From assembly GCA_008360975.2 (NCBI GenBank), contig CM039184.1, positions 30,553,797 to 30,617,796 of the forward strand: DNA of 64,000 nucleotides, given 5' to 3'. The translations under genes were made by a program, and so were the position numbers. The notes below the pieces were generated by a model that ran no database searches, was not told where the DNA came from, and worked only from the letters and a program-made list of their open reading frames with translations. Of the stretch, positions 13,143 to 26,581 are shown one piece after another (position 1 is the first letter of the stretch; each line of letters starts with the position of its first letter). This DNA is from Lichenostomus cassidix (Eukaryota; Chordata; Aves; Passeriformes; Meliphagidae).

Positions 13143-15632
13143 CTGCTCATATAACAACACCTTCTTGGAGAATACAATATATCTATTCATATTTCACTAA
13201 CCAACTATCTTTTCTTCCTGTTTCATTATTTTGAAATTTTAATCCTCTCCAAAGGGCTTCATCTGACCCTGACATGAATTGGTGAGCTATCATTCCAGGT
13301 TTTCATCAGATATCCCGATCCATTTAGACCAGTGAGAAATTATACATTTATTAACAATATCCCAGAGACTTACAGGATTTCATTGAACCCTTGAGATCTG
13401 AGAACTGCATCACTGATTTCAGTAATTGAAACATTAAATCCATATGGTTTTTATTTATACCGTATCGAACATGGAGAGAAAAACACAAAGGCATAAATAA
13501 TTAACAGACAGCAAACTAAGAGGAAATCCAGACAACAAACCCTAAGAGGAAATTTTATTGAGGGTCTTATTTGACCCTTAATAAAAAAAATCATATTCTT
13601 CTCCCCCATTTAAAAAGAAAAGATAATTTTAATGGTCATATCCAGAATAATTAAGAGTCTAAAGCTGAAACGTAAGCAAATCCTAGGTGCAAGGGCAGAA
13701 AAATTGCACAATAAAAATATCTGTTCAAGCTGTTGTCTAACTCTGGAAGTCCCTAAATTCTATATTTTTAATTAAAGCACATCAAATCTACTTTTTTTTA
13801 AGTTTTGCTTTTCAGTATGTACTATAGAATCTTTGCATTGACCATGTTGACTAGGTTAACAACTGCCTGGTATCTAAATTTAATCAGAATCCTGAAATTA
13901 GGTTTCTCTGCTGCCTTCATTGATTCTAGCCTTTATTATGAGGGCAATTGGTACATTTTGCTCTGTCAAATACAGAATAACACATAGAAAAAAATCTCAG
14001 AACAGGTCTGGAAAGTATGATTTAATTACCAGGCTGATGGATTTAAACTTTCAGGCCATGGAGGCTCCTCTTGCTTCTGCTCACTGGTGCAGTGTATCTT
14101 GAATTCCACCCTAGTCAGTGGCTTTGGGCTCCACAAATGTGACTGACATAAGAGTAGAAATTTCTGAGAAGTTATTTCCTGCTTTCTTGGGCTAATCTAA
14201 ACCTGAATATCTGAGTGAAAACTAGATCTGGTATAGTGAAACTATAGCAGTTTTTAACAGGGAAGAGTGTTCAATACTAAATTCCTAGCTGTACAAACAT
14301 CACTTAGATATTGTAGTAGGGACAAATGATTTAAAAGGGTAAAGGGTTAACTGCTGTCATTTGGTTAAACATGCAGATAATTAATGGATTAATATCATCA
14401 CTTCAAAATTAAAAGATAATGGCATTTGCATCAGGACTTCACTGGCAGGGATCCAACATCAGGATAAATAGCAGATAAGATGACAAAATTAATTACTGAT
14501 TATGATGAAAAAGTGCACTACTACTCCTCCTTTTGTTTCATTTTTATTTCAGTCTTACGCAGAAAGGAAGCCCCCAAAAATAGGAAGATAAACATTAATG
14601 CATATATGCTCTTTTGAGCATGCCAAATAATTTCTCATGGCTGTTTTTTGAACACTTCTGACATAATGGTAAGCTTCTTCAACAAATTAAAAAAAGAAAT
14701 CTACTAAAATACTTTAGTGAGTCAAATGCCAACTAACATTAGTATCTGATTTTAGTCAGTGTTTGTTCTATTGTTGTGATTTAGACTTCATAGCTATCCT
14801 GAGGGGACTTTTAACCACACTAGCACTGCAGGAGAGTCAACACGAAAATCAGATGGGTAATTATCTAAGTCAAAATTTGCCTTGAATACTAATCCTAATA
14901 CAATCTCCTAAGAAAATTTCATTTCCTCATTCTCTTCATCAATTTTTCAAGACATAAACATGCATATTCACACAGATTAGAGAAGAAAAATTAAAGAGAC
15001 ATTAGTACTTCGGATTCTGCCCTTGTTGAGGTTGAATATAAATAGAGAAATAAAACACTTTTGAGTGCACTTTCCATTTATTTTCAAATACATAATCATG
15101 TAGCATTTTACTTATTACGCATTTTCCATCTCCACTTCCACGATAATTGTGTGAAACAAACCCACAAGTACCAGTAATAATTGATATATATTTCTGGAGT
15201 TGGATTTGATTATCCTGATGGGTCACTTCAAATTCAGCATATTCTATGATTGTTTTGAAATGATGAAAATGAACAAAAGCTCATTTCACTTGATAAAGAG
15301 TAGATGAGATATAATGTGTTGCAAAAATTTGATAGCATAGAACAGACTTGTTTTCTTTGATATCCTTCTAAATTATCCTTCAATTATACAAAAGAAGATA
15401 AATTTCCTGAGTTTAGCCTGTTTTAATAAAACTATGTATTCTTTCTTATCACAAGATTGCTGTGTATTATATCTAATATTTTAATGTTATATATTATAGA
15501 TATATCTAAAATACTGTGCTAATCTATTGTAGGAAAAAGTAATAGCAGCAGGACTTAAAATTGCTCAAAACCATTTTCATTAGAAGAAAATATGAAACCA
15601 TTGCTTCCCGTATCATAGAATAAATTTCAGAG
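13143..15632. other. Non-coding stretch
   Basis: AT-rich, with no recognised element. A minus-strand open frame around 15002-15290 reads fairly protein-like, but its possible acceptor is weak and its donor ambiguous, so it is not called as an exon. Confidence 0.5.
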
Positions 15633-15748
15633 TAAATTTTTTAATTAAAATGTTAATATTTACAATACCCTGTGCTAAATATTTAATATACTAAATATTT
15701 ATAAATATTTGATGTTTAATATTTACCTAGTATTTAATATTTAATTAG
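15633..15748. repeat. AT-rich cluster of TAATATTT / AAATATTTA motifs
   Basis: About 115 bases made almost only of A and T, in which near-palindromic words such as TTAATATTTA, TAAATATTTA and TTTAATATTTAA recur many times at irregular spacing. Another copy lies at 15817-15830 after a run of T. There is no fixed period, so it is not a classical microsatellite. Such sequence has low duplex stability and is typical of matrix attachment or simply of decayed AT-rich DNA. No function is shown. Confidence 0.6.
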
Positions 15749-16130
15749 ATTATTTTTGGATCAAGTCTGCTGAGTATGCAGAAATTTCTGTAATTTTTTT
15801 TTTTTTTTACTGGGGTAAATATTTAATATGGTTACTTTTTTAACTTTCTTGGATTCTAGGAAAATAGGCATCTCTATGGAAATCATAAACCCAGAAATTT
15901 AATCATCTCCCATTTTGTTTAGTTTAATTTTAGGATTGTAAGCAGAAAGTGACAGCTATCTATATTTTCACCAGAAATGCTTCTTTTATAGCTAGAATTC
16001 TGCTGCAAAGTATGCCTAAGGTTGCCCAAGTTTAAATAGATTGGCTCTTCAGCTCCCTTTAGCTGGATTCAGAAACTCAGTTCTGTATTGGTGTTTGGCC
16101 TCGAAGACCTGACACACCAACTGTATCCTC

Positions 16131-16156
16131 AGCACACCTATTCGATCAGGTGTGCT
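16131..16156. promoter_or_regulatory. Inverted pair of T-box-like half-sites
   Basis: AGCACACCT (16131-16139) and its exact reverse complement AGGTGTGCT (16148-16156) are separated by 8 bases. Each arm contains AGGTGTG, the core of the T-box factor half-site. Outside this, GTGTTTG (16091-16097) matches CAAACAC (16157-16163), so the right side pairs over 16 contiguous bases with two blocks on the left. T-box proteins are known to bind paired half-sites. That this copy is bound is inference. Confidence 0.3.
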
Positions 16157-17397
16157 CAAACACTAAGTGATTTTTTTTTTCATTTCTTTTACTTATGACT
16201 AGAACAGTTATTTGGGATGCTTGCCAGAAGTGTCATCAGTCTACTCCTATGGAATCACCTGGTCTCATGGCTAGAGTGCTCGTGGTGGGGTGTAGATCCC
16301 CTTCCAGTCTCCAGCACAAGGAATAAGGAACAGGAATTATTTCAGTATTGGCTGAAGTGAATACTGGCAATGAGGTCTGAGCTCAGATGAGTGCCCAAGC
16401 CACTCCACTATAGATTCTCTTTGGCCCAATGGATTTAATTATTCTGTTTAAAGCTGGGCATGATGTACAAAGGAATGCCTGTGCCAAACATGGCTGGAAT
16501 TTGCTACACCCTGCAATCTGTGTGCTCACATCCCTTCAAGCACATTTGTGATCGTATCACTGTTATTCTCCAATCTCTAAATTTCTCCTTATGTGGAAAT
16601 CTTGGGTAGTTAATTCTGTTCTTCAGATGCTGAAAGGGGTGTTGCTGTTTTTTGAAGCCACTGACTCAGATTTATCTCCAATGTTTTAAACCACCTTTGC
16701 TCTTTACACACTTGAGGTGCCTTTATTTTCCATGGCCTGCAGGGAGGGGTAGGTTAATATACCAATTCTATATCAAATGTGATTTTAAAAAGAGGAAAAA
16801 AGCAGAGAGAAGATGAAAGTAATAGTAATAAGATCACAAAGCTGCATAAACCAGCTATATGTGCTGCTAATATGTTCTGTTATATTATTTTTATCACTTC
16901 AGATTCCCAGGATGCCCATCTGCTTTTGCTGACTCGTTTCTGTTGCATTTCCTGGAAACTGTTTGTTCTGAGAAGCCTGGGTGTGAATGACAGTCTTATA
17001 AATTAATTCAAGGAAATTAGGATAAGTGAGTACAATACAGGGTCTCAAGTGTGTTGGTTAAGCAGTGCAAAAGAACAGATTTAAAATGTAGGGCAGTTTA
17101 CAGTTCTCATGATGCACAGTAGCAAAGCACTCATTAGAATTCTAGCAATGTTCCTGCTTTTTTTCAAGAAGTATGTAAGCTGTAAAATGAATGACAGATA
17201 AGCTTTGCATCTTGGGAAATGTGTGATTAAATTACAGCAATTTAAGATAAAACACATGAAGAGTCATCATTATGACATGCTATTTGCTAAAAACATCCTC
17301 TCCTATTTACTCTACAATGCTTTAGATGTTTAGTCTGAAATGTATGCTAGTGTCCCTTATCCAAAAACATGTGATTCCTGTTGGAGAACACGGAATT

Positions 17398-17449
17398 CCA
17401 TTATTCCCTACTTCACTTCCCTATAATACCATTATTCCCTACTTCACTT
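17398..17449 (+). repeat. 21-bp perfect direct duplication, period 31
   Basis: The 21 bases starting CCATTATTCCCTACTTCAC occur at 17398-17418 and again, without mismatch, at 17429-17449, separated by 10 bases. The identity of the copies suggests a recent local tandem duplication. Nothing around it indicates a gene. Confidence 0.9.
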
Positions 17450-19044
17450 GTTTTTCAACATCTCCTCTGCAAAACTGCATTAATTGCCTTTTACACTGAT
17501 GTAAGACTTAATCAGAGGATTTGTTGTTTAGAAGGGTATAGCTCTGGAAAGCATGAACATAATGACAAAAGCATAATGCAAACATTTTAAAGGTGGTTCC
17601 AAGAACACAGGGCCTTTCCAGTGAGGATTCTCCACTGTCTGAAACCACCCCTGAGCTCATGCTATTGCCTCCCATTACTGTGGCACAGACCTTCTTAGTT
17701 TTGCTGTCTACTTTCTCAAAGCTTGTAGGAATTACAAAAACCTCTACTTTACCTGGTGACTTTGAAGCTGACAAAGTGGATAAAGATTTGCTAGTGGGGA
17801 AATACTTGCAAAAAAAAATCACAGTGATTCCATAGTGATGTGGAATCAAAGATCACTTACAAAGAATATAATCAATGTGAGAACTTTGTGGATCTGTTAT
17901 TTCAGAAAGAATTTCAGTGAATACGCATCTTTGTACAAGTCCCATGCAATTAAAATGATAGCCGTTCTGGTTAACATCAGTTTCACAGATAAAGCATGTT
18001 GAGTTGCTCTACAGCATTAATTAATAGACAGTTGACTCCATTTTCTTTCCACATACTTGTGTGTGTCTTTTTATCCCTCCCTCTTATTTTTTTTTCCCAA
18101 TTCTTCTTTAAATACAAATACCAGAGACTAGTCCTGCACTTATTTCTGGTCTGACTTTCAGCTGCTGACTGCACAAAGAAGCATGAAAAAGTGATGGACA
18201 AAGAAGACATTTATTGCTTATGCTGTAAATAAATCTTTAGTGATCAAGAGGAAAATTATGTCCTAATACTTTAAGACCTATGAGAATGACAGGAAGGCAA
18301 AAAGGATCACCTTGTTCAGGAAATACCCAAATCTAAATGTCAGGCCTGAAGATGAGTAAAACACATAAAGCATGATGAGTGATCATCTTCTAGTTTTAGA
18401 CAAAACACAAACTTCCACTACAGCAGAGGATTTTATATAGCTCTCTGATGTAATCAGATTTAACTTATGTGAACTTCTATAGTTGTTCCATTTAGTAGTT
18501 TCTAGGAATGCTTTTATTTAGTCTGTCTCTACTGCTGGAACACTCTTCCCCACTGCTGAAACACTGAGCCCTTCCTAAGTAAGTTTTGGTATCATGATTG
18601 CTTCATAACAGATCCATCCTCAATGTAGAAGTTCTAGAATAATAAATAAATAATCACCTCAATAAAATAAGATCTCATCCCTACTTAAACAGTGTTGTAT
18701 TAGTATCCAGAACTAAACTGAGAAGTACTTTATAATAGCTTATCCTTCCACTCTGTCTAAAATCTGTTAGTGACATGAAGGTAGAATCTTTTAATTAAGA
18801 CATTACCTTAACAGTGCGATTAACAAATGTCTCATAAAACATCTATGGAAAACTGATTCAGAGCTTCTGCGCTGTCGTAATTACAAATTTTCAGAGGTCC
18901 CTAAATGCTTATTTGCATAATAGAATATAATGGCTCTCAAGTGGTCATTTATATCTACCTAATACATACCATCCATGTTTAGAAGCTCTTTATAATGTGC
19001 TTTTGCCTAGATGTCCCAATATGCATGTGGAAACTTTGCTTTTA

Positions 19045-19066
19045 TGACGTCATTCATTATGTCATC
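19045..19066. promoter_or_regulatory. Perfect CRE palindrome with adjacent half-site
   Basis: TGACGTCA, the full cAMP response element bound by CREB/ATF dimers, is at 19045-19052. A related TATGTCATCAC half-site follows within 15 bases. A CpG inside an intact palindrome is notable in DNA that otherwise has few CpGs. No transcription start is visible nearby, so it would have to act as a distal element. Confidence 0.35.
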
Positions 19067-20237
19067 ACTTAATTTGGTTGTTTATTTTGGTGTTTCCTTA
19101 ATTTTCTCATTTCTGAACAGAAACACAGCAGTAATTTTACTTTCTAGGTTTACATTTTGCAGAAGTACTCCAGTCGCTTGTTAGGACCTGTAAAACTTAG
19201 CAGGAGGCATGGGTTTTATGGGAATAAAGTTCCAATAACTGCGGTTTCAGAATTTATACCTGACCTGGTGTGGCAAGTCAGAAGTAGTTTCAGTTTTTTG
19301 TGAGTGAGACTGTTATGCACAATATAAAATAAAAAAGTGCTGTAACTGTACTGAGTTGATTAAAAGATGCAAACTAAAATTAGGAGGAAGTACTTTTTAA
19401 ACAAGTCCTACTTAGTGAAATATAACTTCAGACAGATCAAGATAGTGCTGAGCATTCTTGTGGAGAATTTCTTCTGAAATAAGATGGCAACACCACATTT
19501 GTTTAGGAGCCTAACAAGGGGATGAAGAAGATTGGAATTTTGACTTATCTGAATATGTGGGTCTAATACAGTCTGTACTTGAATAAGAAGTAACATAGAG
19601 GAGAAGACAGGACCTAAGATACTTAACCTTCACACATACAACTTATGCTAAATATTTAGTCTTACATATGAGAAAAAAGATCCATCTTCCTCTCAAAAAA
19701 ACCCTTGGAAATACTGAAGACCACAACATCATCAGTTGCAAATCAGGACAGTTTTGCATAGCAAATAGTATTAGATTTTCCTAAATGGCTAATATTTTTA
19801 TGAGATTATAAATCAAATAACTGTGTTACCATTATATATCTCCAATTAGTATTATCTTTGTCATCTTCTTCAGTTTCCATATATTGATTATTAGATTGTT
19901 TGGTGATCTAATAACCCAGAGCCATGATACTTTACTAAAAAGTAGCTAATGTATGTAACTACATGGTGAAAATGACTATGAAAGTTTTAAGTTGCTGGTG
20001 CCATCTTGAAAAGATTGTTAGCACTTATTCAGCACTGTGCTTTGAAGGACATCACTAGAGTTCCATTCAGCAACAGATGAACTGTATTTCTCTGACCAGT
20101 AATTGGTCAAATAGCTGGCATTAGTATACAAGGACTTCATGTGCCATAACTGGACTGAGCATTTGCAAAACATAGCAGTGCACTGAAAAGATTTTTAATC
20201 TTGCCGTGATGTGAGTGACATTCTAAGAAACACGTCA

Positions 20238-20285
20238 GATAGAGAGAGGCAAATAAAAGCTAGATAGAGAGGCAGATAAAAGCTA
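20238..20285 (+). repeat. Two imperfect tandem copies of a 23-25 bp unit
   Basis: A unit of the form GATAGAGAG(AG)GCARATAAAAGCTA is present twice head-to-tail: 25 bases at 20238-20262 and 23 bases at 20263-20285. The copies differ by a 2-base indel and one substitution. This is a small tandem duplication without evident function. Confidence 0.8.
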
Positions 20286-23200
20286 GAAGCAGAACACCTA
20301 ACCTTTGTGCATGGAAATCATGCCCATGATGTCATAAAAACACTTAAAACACTCATATCTATTTAACAAAATATAAATGTGAGGTAATTTTCCATTTATA
20401 GTCATGTTCTATGAGAAATAGAAGGAGCCTCATTAGAATGATTTGTTATGAGCTTCTGACTTCAGAACTCAATTAATTCAATCACAGTTTAAAGTGTCAT
20501 CTGTAAGAGTCTACACTGGACAAATTGGTAGAAACAAGATACTAATTGCTTTGAAAGACTGAACAGCAATACCAGGATTTATGACATTGTCAAGGAGACT
20601 TGTCATTAGTAAGCTCATGAGTTGCTATTTGAAACAATTGCAATAAGCTTTTTTTGCATCCTGAATCTGTTCCTACTTTCACCTTCTAAACCTGTGCTGC
20701 TGGCACCTCTGTATGCAGAGGGTCTGTGTACAAAAGGAAGAGAGATCTAATTGCACATGGAATGATATTTTTTTCTGAATATCAGAGGAGAAAAGATCTT
20801 ACCAAGGCTGACTGAAGCAGAAAGATTACCAAGTGCTATTTACCATACCGTGACTCAGAGCATTAACAAGTTAGACTCACTAAGCCATGGGTATGAATTC
20901 TTCTGTACTTTGACTCAATTGACTTCACAAAAATCACATCAGGAAATGTAATTTTCTATTAGGTTTTGTTTGTCTGGGTCAGTAAAATATTATTAGCCGG
21001 TTGAAAGCGGCTAAGATTGAAAGTATTCAAAAAATGGAAATTATTGCAAAGAAACATGCAGTGCCTTTCAAAATGCTATATAACATCATCAACACAATAA
21101 AACAGTGATCTGAAATAAGTAGAAAAATCTAGTGAAACTTACTCAAGAACTCACTTGTTTTAACATATATTCTTTTAAAAACAAACACTAAGAAGACCTG
21201 TACACAAATATATGTTTAACTATTGCAAAAAGGTTTATATATTTAGAATTAATCAGTTTGTGAGAAAGTTCGTATACATGAAAAAATATCCTGCCATCCA
21301 ATTAGGAGATATTTAATAATTTTCTCAACACTAACAAAGAGTTATCCTGTACTAGAGATATAATGCATGTGAAAATAATTAAATTATCATTGAAAAATTC
21401 AAAGAATTAACAATGAAAAATTTCCAGCCGCTATAATATTTATCTGTGTGTTTTCAAATCAAGTTACTTTGCTTTTAAATTCTGTTCCTAACCACTACAC
21501 CAGGAATATCAGCACCTCTACGGTGTCAGCAAAACTATGCAATTGCTTTTTCTGGTTGTAGAAATGGGTTTCAAAATGCTGTAAACAAATTGCCAGATAA
21601 AATAAAATAGTTGATAGACATTGCATCAATAAATGGTTACAGATTTTGAAGGTTTAAAAATTAACTATAGTTCAGAGAGATAATTTAGTGTAAGTTTTTA
21701 AATGCCATATGTTTCCACCAGCAGATTTCACTTTGAAAACATATTTCTTCATCATACTGTTTTCACAATGACAATCAATAATGTTGAGCATTTTAATATA
21801 TTCAACCACTCATACTGGAAATATCTACAATCATTAAAACCAAGTTTCATGTTTGTGAGCAATAAAATTCATACTCAGTCTCTTTTTCCAGCTCAGGAAC
21901 TGATTCTGATTTCAGAGATCATATTCTGCATTTCTTTAGGAGTTATAAATGCAATTTGATCCCAAATATGATAATCCCTTTAACTTTCCTGATAGCAATC
22001 TGTTCCTCTTCTTCTCCACAGAAAGATGAACAAGCCAGCTATTTAAAGTATGCTCAACACTAAAGGTCTGCGGAAGATAAACATTCAGTTTTGTGGCAAC
22101 TTTTGAGGTTTTCCCTTTACTTTTGAGCCTCCTTAATTCAAGGCAATAATTTTTAATGCGGTATCAAAGGTGTGCTAAAATATCTAAAAATAACTGAGCA
22201 ATCAAATTTACCTTTTTTCCCCTTTTTTCTTTGCTCTCCAATCTTCTTCCATTTTTTCAAATTTGTAAAGCTACCAGAAGGTTCAGGATTTTAAAAAAAA
22301 TCCTTTATAAAAATTTTACTGAAGTCATTGTATTCCTGTGAAATATCACATTTAGTAAGCCCACGTTTCAAAACAATTTCACTTAAACAGAAGGATGCCA
22401 GTTATCTCTTTTTATTACTATGTATGTCATCCACAGAAGAGCATTATGGCTTATTGCAGAGAGCATGATGGCAAAAATGTGGGGTGCACAAAAATTCCAG
22501 CATAAAGAGCTCTCCATTGTTACATGTTTGGTCTAATACCTTTCACGATGCTGCACACAGGAGCATGTGCAGCTCTGCAGGGACAAAAAATGTCTAAGTC
22601 ATCATTCAGCTGCTGTCTAGAAACTCTTGCAAAATAGCATCTGTGTTTACACAAGCAGACGTTCCCAATGCATCTGTAGATTCTGCACGTGGCAGTGAAC
22701 TCTCTGCAGTCAGGTCCTTCTCTGTGAGCACAGCATCTGCCAGACCAAGTGCATATAAAAACAAGTAATATTTGGCTACAGATACTTTCTAAACTTTCAA
22801 AACACTATCAACTCTCTACAAAATACTACTAACACTCTAACATGATATTCAGGTGGCAAATGCTGTTAACAAAACACTCAGTTATGAAATTCCAGTCTCA
22901 AAACCAAGGATATTCATAGTTTTCTCCTGAAACAACACAATTTTCCTAAGTCTTTTGCACGAATTGGAGCCCATATATTCAATCCTCTACATTATCTGGA
23001 AGCATAACACAGTGTAGGTTGTCTTCTTCTTGAACCACACAACACAAATGGGTGCTTTACCTTTTACTTGCACTGTTAAATGTGACGCTCAAGAAATAGA
23101 TATCTCTGGACTAAAAGAATTAATTCAACTCCTGTTAACTTCTCAACATTTTGAGAACCAGACTTAAGCTTTTTTGAATCCATATCTTGTCCTCTGCTGT

Positions 23201-26200
23201 TTTAATTTTGAAAGTGGCTCTTGATTTGCAGACCTGACTTTGTTCCATGTTCCAGACTGTCTTTTCTTCAGTCATCTTTCTGTCTTTAGCCTAAAATCTT
23301 ACCTCTAGACATGGTAGGTACAGATACACTGAACTTGTAGGCCTTGCTCTAATTTTTGGCTGCTGTCTGGTTTTCCTTTTGACTGCCATATTTACTAGTC
23401 TCCATTGGTTTTGATATTAGTTCATTTATAGTGCAAGAACAGCTTCTGTCCTTCCACATAACCTCCTGCACACCTTATTTCTGAGCTTGGTCATCCATGT
23501 CTGTCATTGCTAATTTGGTCATAACACCAGTAAAAAGAGCAGAAATTATTACCTTGCACTAGAATATTATAAGTACTCTTTCTCCCTAATTATTGAAATT
23601 GCATGGTGGTAAACAATGCTTCTATTTTCCTCTTTTCTTTAAATAGTATCATATATTCTTTGAAGATCCCAAAAGGATCTATGCTACTATTAGCTCGGAG
23701 ATTTCAGAGCTAGCTATTGGACTGTTCTTAATACTCAGACTGCATTATGTTATTTTAAAGCTTACAACAAGGGATGTATGTTACCTCCAGCTCTCTCCTT
23801 CTGCACTAGAAATCATGCTCTGTCAAATCTCATGACTACCAGTTTAAAAGTTAGACTGCAAAATTCTGTTTACTTTCCAGCTAAACATATATTTAAATAT
23901 TGCATGAACCTGGCCCCTTTCCAGGGCACATTTTATTAAAGCCAGCTGTGAAGTAATTATTGAACATGCTAGAAATGGCTTTTGAGAGTAGAACAATGTG
24001 AGTTTTGTCCAATTTTGATTCACACACTGAGCTTTGACTAAATACTACATTCCAAGAACTCACTCTTTTATGAAATGGATTCTGAACAACTTCAGAAACA
24101 TAATTTCTGAGAACTGGGGAAATCTAGGTCATGGACTGATTGTAGCAGAATTTGCTAACATAAAGGAGTATGTTTTTTCTAAATAAAAAATATGCTTTGA
24201 AGCACCAATGAAGACAAAATAATGACAAAAGCACAAGCAAAACAATTCATTTTCAGAATAAAAACATTCAATATAAAATTCACAATATATTGCACTTTAC
24301 AAAAGTAAAAGGCTTTATTTCCTTGGGATTTGTAATCTAGTGCCATGCTGCCAGGGATGTTGCATATTTCTGATGAAATTCCCAACATTTATATGTTTTG
24401 GGCACATTTAGCTGTATATTTTTGTACCATATGAACTTCCCACATGCATTTTTATGAAATCTCACACACTTTTTTATGCATAAATAATAAATAATTATCT
24501 TCAGGAGGAGCATGGCCTAATTTTGAGTTCTTTATGATTACTCATATATTTTCTAAAAAATAAAATTCATACTTCTAGCAATAAGATTCTAATTGGTCCT
24601 GCATTTTCATACCAATGGATAAAAGTGTTTAAAATCCTACTGATATGTGTGGCTGGCTACATGCAACCCAGACGCTGCCTGTTAAAAAGTGATTAGAAAT
24701 TAATATAACTATCTCATGTATTCACAGCTTGAGAGCTGTAATATGTAAAGAAAGATCATTCTTAAAGGGGCCATGCTTGTGAATGCTGTATTTAATTAAT
24801 GCCCAAGGGAAAGAGGAAAAAAGGAGGAGGAAAAGTGCTGCAGCTGAATTTATTCTGAATTTGTAGTGATGTTAAACATTGCATGCCAGGTTTAATGGCA
24901 TGTATTCAGCTAGCTAACATAGTGTCTTACTGAGAACAAATGGTGCTGTCTGCCTTCAGGAGATGAGGATTTTGAGGTGAATATGGGAGTGCACAGTAGA
25001 TTTCCATTTTATTTTCTCTATTGATTTATGCTAGGCCTGCCACCACAAGCACCCAAGCTGCTCCTTGCATGCAGGTCAACTTCGTGCTCAGGATACACAG
25101 AGCTCTTGTTTATCTCTAGTGATGCCTTTAGGTTTGAGGAAAAGGATGCTGTGCAGCAGCAAGCTGTACAAGTCATACAAATCATTTATATTGAGAATGA
25201 CACTTCTCTTTTTATTCCTAACTGCTACTAGTGTGTGTGAGAAGATGAAATTATGTGTGGTATGAAGGCATTACATGCAACAGATACATTTAGAAAGAGC
25301 AAATACTGGAGCAAATAAAGTAAAAAATATAAATATCCCAAACAAACAACTTTTTATCATAGAAGGAGATTTGAACCTCAATGCAGAGGTTAAGATTTTT
25401 TTAAAAAACCAAAAGAATGCAACAAAATGCTACTATACCATGCAACAGTGCTTTGACACAGCAGAAAACACCTTTTTACACATGCCACAAGAATTTACCC
25501 CGCTGCAGCAGTCCTGGGTCAGGCTCTGTTTGGACTGAAAGTTGTAGCTGAAGGAACACAGGATCAGGACAACAAGAGGGTTAGATCATACCTGCCCAGC
25601 TATGGCTGCTGTTTGGTAAACCAACAGAGAAGAAGCCCCAGCTAAAACTGACAGGCTTAGTTGTAAGCCAGTCCTCAAGCAGTAGGCACTTCAGGAGAAA
25701 CAGACTAGACTGATGTCAATAAAATAAACTCAAGACATCAGGAAAAAGAGTGTTCCTTACAGCTGCTTCTGTCCTTAGCAAAAAGGAAGTGGCTACAAAG
25801 GCTGGACTTCTTTGCTTGTTATTTTTTCAAAGCTCAACTGCTAATTAAGACTTGAAGAGAACATGAATAACAAAGGCCTTTTTGTCTGAGTGGGAGCTTA
25901 TTTCATTGAAATAGAAATCTGGGAAAACAAAATATGTATTTCTGTTTGCATCAGTGAAAATTTCCGGACTGTCAGTACAGCGATATTATCTCAATCTGTG
26001 CATACAAAAAGAGTAGCACACACTAAATGTCAGACTGAAGTATTAGGTTATTTAATCTTTATCATTTAACTGTGAACAATGTAAACACATAAATACCTAC
26101 CGATGGGAAAGCACCAGGGGCAAAACAATGCAAGGGGATGAGCACAACCCAAGCAGATCCCACCTGACTCAGATCAGGGCATGAAGATGTTGAGGGTTTT

Positions 26201-26379
26201 CCAGCTCTGCCAGCACCTCAGCCATGGTGCTGCCACAAGGCAGGGCTCTGCCCTTCCCACCTAAATTTTTACTGTGTTTTTCCCATCTGCAAATCCAGAT
26301 ACCAGCAAGTCCCTGGCCCTACACAGCCCCATCCATGTTTATAGGCAGCATGTCAAGGAAATTTTTCTTCTATTTGTAG
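20286..26379. other. Non-coding stretch of about 6 kb
   Basis: No gene is recognised. A short GC-containing hairpin is at 20993-21014 (TTAGCCG, 8-base loop, CGGCTAA). The block around 24650-25000 contains homeobox-like TTAATTAATG and a long stretch without simple repeats, which could be conserved non-coding DNA, but conservation cannot be judged from one sequence. Good minus-strand splice donors (for example near 23307 and 25592) occur without a convincing matching exon. Confidence 0.45.
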
Positions 26380-26478
26380 TTTAAAAATGGTGGCATCTGA
26401 GCACCATTTAGTCTTCAGAAGTGCTGCAGTGCTGGTCTTGGTCCTCCTCTCTGTTTGGCTATGCTACAGCAATTGTAG
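26380..26478 (+). CDS. Candidate coding exon with hydrophobic N-terminus
   Basis: A pyrimidine-rich acceptor (TTTTTCTTCTATTTGTAG) ends at 26379. Eight bases into the segment, an ATG at 26387 has A at -3 and G at +4, a strong Kozak context. The frame runs 30 codons to a good donor, AG followed by GTAAGC, at 26478/26479. The peptide starts MVASEHHLVFRSAA, continues with a strongly hydrophobic run (VLVLVLLSVWLCY) and ends near SNC. That fits a signal peptide or a type II signal anchor. The frame would leave the exon in phase 2 (two bases of a split codon). Possible downstream partners are at 43685-43764 and from 46690. I recognise no family. It could equally be an unspliced chance frame or a non-coding RNA exon. 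Confidence 0.25.
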
Positions 26479-26581
26479 GTAAGCTTGTTTTCCATCTTGA
26501 GATTGTATTTACACAAGAGCTAAAGGAAGTTCACTCACAGTGATTCTTCTAAACTAGTTTCAGATTTCTGCTCCAGGAGTA

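Noticed and set aside
15002..15290. Minus-strand open frame with protein-like text near its middle
   Set aside because: The acceptor is weak and the donor ambiguous, and the frame entering from the best acceptor choice does not fit the other candidate exons.
17593..17835. 80-codon plus-strand frame with Ser/Thr/Pro and then Asp/Lys-rich parts
   Set aside because: No clear splice sites or known domain. An antisense frame of 113 codons covers the same bases, which points to local absence of stops and not to coding.
25275..25538. 87-codon plus-strand frame rich in Lys, Asn and Gln
   Set aside because: The residue content is explained by A-rich sequence, and no splice acceptor or promoter precedes it.
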